Of a DNA stretch of 64,000 nt, positions 56,822 to 64,000 are shown piece after piece (position 1 is the stretch's first letter; every line of letters starts with the position of its first letter). Origin of the DNA: Ipomoea triloba. Taxonomy: Eukaryota > Streptophyta > Magnoliopsida > Solanales > Convolvulaceae. The stretch lies in assembly GCF_003576645.1 (NCBI RefSeq), contig NC_044924.1, positions 19,649,231 through 19,713,230 of the forward strand, written 5' to 3'. Made by a program: the position numbers and the translations under genes. The notes beneath the pieces are model-generated. The model was not told where the DNA came from, ran no database searches, and worked only from the letters and a program-made list of their open reading frames with translations.

Positions 56822-57938
56822 ATGAAGTCTAAAAAATCCCCAGGCCCAGACGGCCTTAATCCGGGATTCTTTCAACATTTTTGGGACATCATTAGCAAGG
56901 ATCTCCTTATCTTCTGTACTGAATTTTTCCAAACTGGTAAACTGCCATGTAATCTTAACTCATCAAATATTGTGCTCATTCCAAAAAAATCGAAACCTGA
57001 ATGTATGGGAGACCTCAGGCCGATTGCCCTTTGCAACACTCTTTATAAACTACTTTCCAAAATCCTTGCAAACAGAATCAAACCCCTGCTACCAAATGTC
57101 GTGTCAGTTTCTCAATCTGCCTTTGTCCCTGACAGACTAATTTCAGACAACATTATGCTTGCTTGTGAAGTCAACCATTACCTCAAAAGAAAGAACCAAG
57201 GGAAAATTGGATTTGTTGGGATTAAACTTAACATGAGCAAAGCATTTGACAGAGTTAACTGGGATTTCCTCTTTGCAGTCCTCTCTAAACTGGCTTTTCC
57301 TCCCACATTGTCAACCTAGTTCGGGAACTTGTCTCCACTGTTAATTACACCATCTTGTTAGATGGTAGAGCTATTGGTACAGTCACTCCCAAAAGAAGCT
57401 TAAGACAAGGGGATCCCATGTCTCCCTACATTTTCATTCTCATCCTTGAATCTTTCCATTTGATGATCCAAAAACTTCAAACCCAAGGAGTCCTCCATGG
57501 AGTATCCATTGCTAGAGGCGCTCCAACTATCACAAACCTTTTCTTCGCAGATGATTGTTACATATTCTGTAGAGCCACCTCGGCAGAAGCCTTTCACTTA
57601 AAGAACACCATTGATTCTTTCTCCACAGCTTCGGGCCAAACAGTAAACTTCACAAAGTCTTCCCTAACTTTTAGCAAAAACACTACTTTGGCCTCTAAGC
57701 AGGATTTTTGTTCTATATTGGGAATGAGAGAGGGCACTTTGAATGGTAATTACCTAGGTCTCCCATCACTGATTGGCAGAAACAAACGTGAAATTCTTGG
57801 ATTTATTAAGGATAAGGTTGTGGGTAGAATTAATAGCTGGACTCACCGTTTTCTTTCCAGAGCAGGGCGTGAAGTCCTCCTTAAGAACGTTATTCAGGCC
57901 ATTCCTACTTTTTCCATGAGTTTTTTTTATTCCAACTG
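56822..57938 (+). pseudogene. LINE 2 reverse transcriptase
   Basis: The RT domain shows KKSPGPDGLNPGFFQHFW, IVLIPKK, DLRPIALCNTLYKLLSKILA, QSAFVPDRLISDN, FVGIKLNMSKAFDRVNWDFL and then, after a frameshift near 57300, LRQGDPMSPYIF and the catalytic FADDCYIF at 57541-57564. RT conserved blocks 0-7 are all visible, so the catalytic Asp pair is intact. The frame breaks again in a T run at about 57923. The enzyme copies LINE RNA at the target site; this copy is inactive because of its breaks. Confidence 0.9.
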
Positions 57939-59459
57939 ATATGGGTAACGAGATTGAGCGCATCATGAATAGTTTCTGGTGGGGCTGTACTGGTGATAGA
58001 CATAAGGGTATTCGATGGAAGAGCTGGGAGAGGTTATGCATTCCTAAAAACTGGGGTGGTATGGGATTCGGAAGGATCCGAGAATTTAATATTGCTATGC
58101 TGGGGAAGTAAGCGTGGCGCCTTGTCAACCACCCAACCTCTTTGTTAGCCAGAACCTATAACGCCAAATATTATCCTAATGGTACCTTTCTTGACGCTCA
58201 CCTAGGAAATAATCCCTCTTTTATTTGGCAAAGTATCCTTGAGGCGCAACCTATCCTTAAAAGGAGCTGTAGATGGAGAGTTGGTGATGGTGAAACCATA
58301 AGCATTTGGAAAGACCCCTGGCTTCCAAACAAGAATTGTCCTTACATCCAACCTATTTCACCCCCTCTTTTTGGTGACATAAAAGTGGTTACTCTTATCA
58401 AACCAGCTGATCAATCATGGAATTCTTCTCTTATTACCTCTCTGTTTAACCAGGATGTTAGCAATCAAATCTTGAGTATCCCTCTACCTAATTCCAAGTT
58501 TGAAGACAAAATTATTTGGATGGAAGACGAGTAAGGGACCTATTCTGTTCGTAGTTGTTACAAAGCTCTCACAACGACATATCAATCTGATCAGATTCCT
58601 ACTTGGACTAGATTCTGGAAACTGAAACTTCCACCAAAAATAAAGACTTTCTTTTGGCAACTCTGTTCCCACTCCCTCCCAACATGTGATAGACTAAGAA
58701 CAAGGCATATAAATATCCCGGAAGTCTGCCAGTTATGTAATTTGGAAGAGGAATCCTATTTTCATCTCTTTGTCAGTTGTCCCTTAGCCCGTAGCTGCTG
58801 GGATTTTATTGGTGATGTTGATCATATCTCCAGCAATTCTTTTGATGAATGGATTGAGTTCTTGTTTAACACAAAATCTGATGACAATATTTGTCTCTTA
58901 ATTTCTATATGTTGGAAAATCTGGGAAGCCAAAAATGAAAAAGTGTGGAACCAGACCATTATCTCGACTGCCTTTATTTGTCAGTCTGCTAGGAGTTTTT
59001 TGCATGATTGGATTTCGGCTAACAATGCATTTAATACTGCCAGGTTTTCGAATGCTTTTGTTTCTCATTGGTCCAGACCTCCAGAGGGAATGTTTAAGCT
59101 TAACGTGGACGCTGCACTGGATCTCAACAACAGCAAGATGGGTTTCGGTTTCGTCATCCGGGATTCTGCTGGTTCTTTTATTTCTGCGAGATGCCTTCCT
59201 TTCCCAAGCATTTTCAAACCTCATGAGGCAGAAGCAATTGGAGTGCGTGAGGCTCTAAAGTGGATAAAAAATCTGCAGATTGACAATGTCCAGCTTGAAA
59301 GCGACTGCATCAAAGTCATCAATGGCATCAACAGTGATCTTATTCGTATCTCATCTTTTGATCTTTTGCTTTATGACATTAAGGAAATAGCTAGAGTTTT
59401 TTCAAACTTAAGCTTTTTGTTTGCTAAACGGTCTGCGAACAGGGTTGCTCATATGTTAG
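57939..59459 (+). pseudogene. LINE 2 zf-RVT and RNase H domains
   Basis: Continuing from the RT: IMNSFWWGC, GIRWKSWERLCIPK, GGMGFGRIREFNIAMLGK, then TAA at the position of a Gln (58109-58111). YNAKYYPNGTFLDAHLGNNP follows, with another TAA after WMEDE (58532-58534). The zf-RVT part is LPPKIKTFFWQLC...CQLCNLEEESYFHLFVSCPLA. The RNase H domain (58742-59450) shows FKLNVDAALDLNNSKMGFGF, HEAEAIGVREALKW, VQLESDCIKV and FAKRSANRVAHM, with the catalytic Asp and Glu visible. The frame is then interrupted by the LTR at 59460. Confidence 0.88.
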
Positions 59460-60754
59460 TGATACACATAATTTTATACCTTTATTTGCCCCACGATTCA
59501 GGAGTTTTGTTGCTTATTTTCTTTACCTTGATACATTTAAAGTCCGTTTGTGTGTTACATTTGATCAATCTTAGTTTATTCACAAATGAGGAGCAAAGGA
59601 AGGATTTTTGATCATCTTGGACTAGTTTTCGAGACATAAGGAATCTACCCCGGGACGGAAAGGAGTAACAGAGCACGAAAGGAGTCAGAAGAGGACCAGG
59701 GGGCCGCATCACGGCCACCCTCACGGCCGTGATGTCGGCCGTGACCTCTACCGTAGACAAGCAGCCGGCCACGTCACATCACGGCCCCGATCCCGGCCGT
59801 GATGGTGGCCGTGACCCGGCTGCTGTCCAGTATTTATTTCGAGTTTTTCTTATGTTTGGGGTATTCCGAGCTCTAGTTTAGTTTAATGCAATTTTTCCCT
59901 TCTTTAGAGTTTTCCATAGCATAGAATACAGCAGATTTACATCATTGAATTGGGTTTCGAGCTTGGAATCATCGTTTGGATTGGAATTACTCTCAAGAAT
60001 CGTTAGTCAAGTTTTCCCTTTTTATTCTTTAATATTGCAGCTATGTTTTCCATCTTTAATTATTGCTTTGCTGTGTTTACTTCGATCATGCATGAGTAAT
60101 TCGCTTATGGGTTTGGATTAGGGGTCCATTGTTAATCTTGATGTTCAATTTATGATTATTGCATAAAGGGATTGAATCTTTTACCTAGGGTTTATGTTGA
60201 TTTGGGGATTTCTTTCTACTTGTTATTGATTGATGGCCACAATTAATTGCTAGTCTAGGAGAATGATTCATTACAACGAAAGTTGGATGGAGACCTCGAG
60301 CCTTACCAATTTCAACTTAATTTTCCTACTATGAGAATAAGGGTAATGTTGGGGGCTTACAATGCTTAGGTGCTTAAGGTTATGATTGATGCATCACGAC
60401 AGTGGGGCAATTGTACCATAATTCTGTTTATTGATTACTAAAGTAGCTGAATTGAACTCTTATGTGCATTGCCCATAAATCCCTAGGTTAACTATTCTTT
60501 CCATAATTATGAGATTTTTAGAACATCAAGATTACAATCCTCCTAATTTGGCACATTCCCTTATCATACAGTTAACTCCTTAGTCAATTGTTTTCTTTTA
60601 ATTTTCATCATTCAGTTTCAGTTGCTTGGGTTCTAGTTAATTCACATACTCTAGTGCCTAGTATTCTTGATTCATACAATTACGTGCCATAGCCCCAATC
60701 CTCAGCGGAACGACATTTACACCCTCTTTTTACACTCCCATTTATACATCATCA
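59460..60754. mobile_element. Solo LTR, 1295 bp
   Basis: The segment starts TGATACACAT and ends ACATCATCA (TG...CA, inverted TGAT/ATCA) and is flanked by the perfect 5-bp duplication GTTAG (59455-59459, 60755-60759). Excising it restores the LINE frame (NRVAHM-LAREALSK). There is no internal coding region, so it is a solo LTR left by LTR-LTR recombination, superfamily not certain (length and ends fit Ty3). It contains a GC-rich cluster of CACGGCCGTGA-type palindromes (59700-59815). Confidence 0.93.
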
Positions 60755-60883
60755 GTTAGCCCGGGAGGCCCTGTCCAAGTCTAACTGTACTGACTGTACT
60801 TTGGTTCCTTTTCCTTTGCTCACGATTTGAGCTTGGATCTTCATTAATGCATTTCTATCGTTTTTATCTTCAAAAAAAAAAAA

Positions 60884-61904
60884 TGTAATAGAGTTAGTAG
60901 TACTAAAAAAAACCCTCTTACATTTTTCTAGCTTTCAATATTATCTTCTTGACGTTATTGGACTTTTTATAATTAATTATTAACTAATTTTTTTTAAAAA
61001 CTCATGGTAAGATCAGTTAATTCATAAATATCTAATAAATGAAAAGAATTATAATATGAATTGAAATGATTACGAATATTGATATTTAATTTAGTTGCAT
61101 ATGACTCTATAATGGAAATAAATGTTTTAAAAATACAAAAACAAAAAATCAAAGCAATTAATCCTAATATAATGGCATCCAAAGCATTAATATGAATAAA
61201 AAAATTATTCCAAACTTAAAAGTTATATTGTCAATAAGATGGAATGATACATCTTTTTAATTAGAAATGAGATTTTTAATTGAAGAGTAATTAAATTTTA
61301 TAGTTTTGTTTTAAAAAATTGTCAACCAAACACTAACTATAATTTTGATTATCATTTTTAATGTTTAAACCCGTGAACCAAACACACCCTTAGTTCTTAT
61401 ATCTTTCTTCTTCTTTTTTTTTGCAATTAGTTTTCTTTCTTTTTTTTTTTTGTTTTTTTGACAAGCGACAACCTTCTTTTTTTTTTTTTGAGCCAACAAG
61501 CGACAACCTTGAAAAGGAGAGGAACTCGTGAGTAGACTTTGGGATCCGCTGACCACTTTCTACCACGTTATGCTTTTTAAATTTATTTGTTTAATTTTTT
61601 TATTAAAAAAATATATTTTAGTTGTTGTTTTACCGTGTTAGAAAGTGATTTTGAATTAAAAAATTATATTTTTTACAACAATAAAATAATAATCTGACTA
61701 CTACAGAGTACAGACAGGCATTTTTGTACTTTAGCTATGCGCATGAGTGGCAGCTTTTCCTGGGATGTTCAGAAGAACCCGGTCTCCATTCTCTTGTAGT
61801 CCAGTGTGAACACAACAAGGATACTCGGCCTTTGAAATTGGAGTACAAAGGTTGGGCCTTTTTCAATGTCTGTCTAGCGGAGCGGAGCATAGATAACCGT
61901 CAAA
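60884..61904. other. Intergenic and upstream region of the receptor kinase gene
   Basis: AT-rich DNA with poly-T/poly-A runs (61411-61490). ACCAAACACACCC near 61377 resembles a MITE end, but I could not pair it. A moderately GC-balanced stretch (61724-61904) just before the start codon is probably 5' UTR. A plus frame there (61724-62035) overlaps the kinase gene out of frame and is not a gene. Confidence 0.45.
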
Positions 61905-64000
61905 ATGCCACCCAAGATTCTGCTTTTGCTTCTTGCCCTCTCCATTTCAGTACACCCAAATGCAAGTTTCGAACCACCAAATCAGAAACACCAAAGTTCA
62001 GGCAAGACCCTTTTTCCCAAATTGCTTCCGGCTGATAGAGCTTCAGAAGGAGGGAGCATAAAGGTTCAATCTTTGCAGGGGCCCAGAGTTGTTCTGAGAG
62101 GAAATGATCAAATTTGGAGTGCTGAAAAGACCTTTGCGTTGGGATTTTTCGGTGTTAATGGTGGACACAAATGGTATTTAGGCATTTGGTATGCTTCAAT
62201 TCCCACGCCTAACTATGTCTGGGTTGCAAATAGGGATACCCCCATCAAGAATCTTTCACGGGCCAGTCTTGAAATTACCCAAAATGGAAAGCTAGCTGTG
62301 ATAGACAATGGTGATTCAAGAACCCTTGTTTGGGAAACTAATAATCAGGGGAAAGGAAGTGAAGTTAAGCTCTTGGAGCAAGGAAATTTGGTGTTTTTGG
62401 ATGGTGAAGGGAAGGTGGTTTGGCAAAGCTTCGATTCCCCAACTGACACTTTGCTCCCAGGCATGAATTTGACTGCTCAGAGGTGGTTAAGTTGTTGGAA
62501 GAGCTCTATAGACCCATCGCCAGGTATGTTCTCTCTCAGGCTCCTCCCACCTGACTACTCTGAGCTTGCTCTTGTTTATAATCATACTTATACTTATTGG
62601 TCTTCTGGTAATTGGACTGGAAATGCATTTAGTGGAGTGCCTGAGATGACCATTCATTATATCTACAAATTTTATTTTGCCCAACCCTTTACTCCAATGG
62701 CATCTTTTGGGTATTCTGAGGTATCATTGGAGCCTGGCGCCCAACCGCCTTTAACCCGCTTTCGTGTGGACTCCGCTGGCCAGCTTTGGCAGTACACTTG
62801 GGCTTCACAGACTCAGAATTGGAACTCATTCTGGTCACGGCCAGATAATCAGTGCAGGGTTTATGGCCTCTGTGGAAACTTGGGGTTTTGCAATACTAGG
62901 CCTTTTTCGAGTCCTTGTCAGTGTTTGGTGGGGTTTAGACCAGGGGATAATGTTTCGTGGAATGCAGGGGATTTTTCCCATGGTTGTCGTCCCGAGAACA
63001 ACTATCGTTGTGGTGAAAATGAAGGGTTTAAGGATGTTGGAATGCTAAGCTATGACGGAGCAAAGACAGTGTCATTTATGGGAAGTAGGAGTATGTGTGA
63101 AAAGAAATGTTTGGTTAATTGCTCTTGTATCGGCTTCCATCACAATGGAAGGACCAATTTGTGTAGAAATTTGTACGGTTCACTGCTGAATCTCAGAAAC
63201 ATTACTTCCAATAGCATCACGGGGGATAGGCTGTATTTAAGAGCGAATGGAGAAGGCATTAGCAAGAACCATAGGAAAAAGAAGTTAGTAGTGATTGGAG
63301 CGAGTTGTGCGATTTTAATCTTCTTGCTAGGAGGCTTGCTTTTTCTGTTCTTATGGAGGAGAAAGGGTAGGAGGACAGAAGAAGAAGAAGAGGAAGCTGT
63401 ATTTCCAGTGATGAATTTGAAGGTTTTTTCATATAAAGAGCTTCATACTGCAACAAAGGGATTCTCTGAGAAGCTCGGGCATGGTGGATATGGTTCTGTG
63501 TTTCGAGGGGAGCTATCAGATTCTTCAGTTGTGGCTGTGAAGAGACTAGATAGGCCTGGCGGGGGTGAAAATGAGTTTCGAGCAGAGGTGTGCACTATTG
63601 GATACATTCAGCATGTGAATCTGGTTCGCTTGAGGGGATTTTGCTCTGAAAATTCTCACAGGCTTCTGGTTTATGATTACATGCCAAATGGTTCTCTTAG
63701 TGTGTATTTAAGGAAAGACAGCCAGAATCTAAGTTGGGATGCCAGGTTTCGAGTTGCTGTTGGAGTGGCTAGAGGAATTGCTTATTTGCACGAGGGGTGT
63801 CAGAATTGTATTCTACATTGTGACATTAAGCCTGAGAACATTCTTCTGGATGAAGATTTATCAGCAAAGGTTTCGGATTTTGGGCTAGCAAAGCTCCTTG
63901 GTAGGGACTTCAGTAGAGTGTTGGCCACCATGAGGGGTACATGGGGATATGTTGCACCAGAGTGGATCTCGGGTTTGGCAATCACCACGAAAGCGGATGT
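61905..64000 (+). CDS. G-type lectin S-receptor-like Ser/Thr protein kinase, SD2-2 type (partial, cut by window end)
   Basis: An intron-free frame reads from ATG 61905 to the window edge with no stop (698 codons). It is a plasma-membrane receptor kinase with an extracellular lectin head, likely sensing cell-wall or pathogen-derived cues. Order: signal peptide (about 1-20, MPPKILLLLLALSIS), B-lectin domain (about 50-165: FALGFFGVNGG, WYLGIWYASIP, WVANRDTPI, GNLVFLDGEGKVVWQSFDSP), S-locus glycoprotein region, EGF-like cysteines (CRVYGLCGNLGFC), PAN domain (CEKKCLVNCSCIGF), membrane helix (461-484), basic stop-transfer WRRKGRR. The kinase has LGHGGYGSV (524-532), VAVKR with Lys546, HCDIKPEN (638-645, a non-RD site), DFG (658-660) and GTWGYVAPEW. 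The C-terminal lobe is missing only because the window stops. Closest named family is SD2-2/RLK4; orthology is not established. Confidence 0.95.
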   Translation, partial: MPPKILLLLLALSISVHPNASFEPPNQKHQSSGKTLFPKLLPADRASEGGSIKVQSLQGPRVVLRGNDQIWSAEKTFALGFFGVNGGHKWYLGIWYASIPTPNYVWVANRDTPIKNLSRASLEITQNGKLAVIDNGDSRTLVWETNNQGKGSEVKLLEQGNLVFLDGEGKVVWQSFDSPTDTLLPGMNLTAQRWLSCWKSSIDPSPGMFSLRLLPPDYSELALVYNHTYTYWSSGNWTGNAFSGVPEMTIHYIYKFYFAQPFTPMASFGYSEVSLEPGAQPPLTRFRVDSAGQLWQYTWASQTQNWNSFWSRPDNQCRVYGLCGNLGFCNTRPFSSPCQCLVGFRPGDNVSWNAGDFSHGCRPENNYRCGENEGFKDVGMLSYDGAKTVSFMGSRSMCEKKCLVNCSCIGFHHNGRTNLCRNLYGSLLNLRNITSNSITGDRLYLRANGEGISKNHRKKKLVVIGASCAILIFLLGGLLFLFLWRRKGRRTEEEEEEAVFPVMNLKVFSYKELHTATKGFSEKLGHGGYGSVFRGELSDSSVVAVKRLDRPGGGENEFRAEVCTIGYIQHVNLVRLRGFCSENSHRLLVYDYMPNGSLSVYLRKDSQNLSWDARFRVAVGVARGIAYLHEGCQNCILHCDIKPENILLDEDLSAKVSDFGLAKLLGRDFSRVLATMRGTWGYVAPEWISGLAITTKAD

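Larger units (their letters stand above)
56750..60883 (+). mobile_element. LINE 2, 5'-truncated, with poly(A) tail and a solo LTR inside
   Basis: Plus-strand ORF2 remains run from the RT fingers to the C-terminus. After the inserted LTR (59460-60754) the frame resumes with LAREALSKSNCTDC and a stop, then a poly(A) run at 60872-60883. The element is truncated before the RT domain (no endonuclease) and has several stops and shifts. The exact left border is uncertain, about 56745. Confidence 0.9.

Noticed and set aside
58898..59258. 108-codon minus and 107-codon plus ORFs
   Set aside because: Shadows of the LINE RNase H frame.

Overview
The window is nuclear DNA from a flowering plant. It has spliced genes, plant-type CACTA, Helitron, MULE, LINE and Copia elements, AT-rich intergenic DNA, and R1-type NLR resistance genes. 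R1-like NLRs starting with a MA-V-ALTSLI type N-terminus are typical of asterids, and Solanales (Ipomoea-like) is my best guess; that placement is inference.

Layout. 1-5.3 kb: 3' remains of an R1-like NLR unit (unit A), with LRR exon fragments and a terminal exon. 5.3-24.4 kb: a transposon-filled spacer with a complete CACTA element (6970-14504, TSD AAG) and two nested Helitrons (ending at 23212 and 24192). 24.4-30.9 kb: NLR unit B, a pseudogene with two N-terminal coiled-coil repeats and several indels. 31.0-31.6 kb: a MULE MITE. 32.1 kb: a stray NLR N-terminal scrap. 34.1-42.9 kb: unit C, an intact NLR (two exons, 1280 aa) with four tandem N-terminal coiled-coil repeats, followed by LRR exon fragments and two MITEs. 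43.0-50.7 kb: a minus-strand LINE split by a full-length minus-strand Copia element (43484-49210, TSD TCCTC). 51.3-52.7 kb: unit D, a 3' remnant only. 52.7-56.7 kb: unclassified, probably retroelement-derived sequence. 56.75-60.88 kb: a plus-strand LINE carrying a 1295-bp solo LTR (TSD GTTAG). 61.9 kb to the end: the start of an intact G-type lectin S-receptor-like kinase, cut off by the window edge.

The only two genes that look functional are both plant surveillance receptors: the intracellular NLR at 34084 and the membrane lectin receptor kinase at 61905. The rest is a decaying NLR tandem array and nested transposons.

Assembly caveat. The sequence carries two kinds of assembly scar. (1) Five single Ns; four are followed by a 1.2-1.8 kb copy of the sequence before them, which looks like unmerged contig or haplotype overlap. 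(2) Six places where tracts restart after exactly 42 bp, which looks like graph nodes overlapping by 42 bp that were joined without trimming. Several apparent tandem repeats and one apparent stop codon come from these scars and should not be read as biology.
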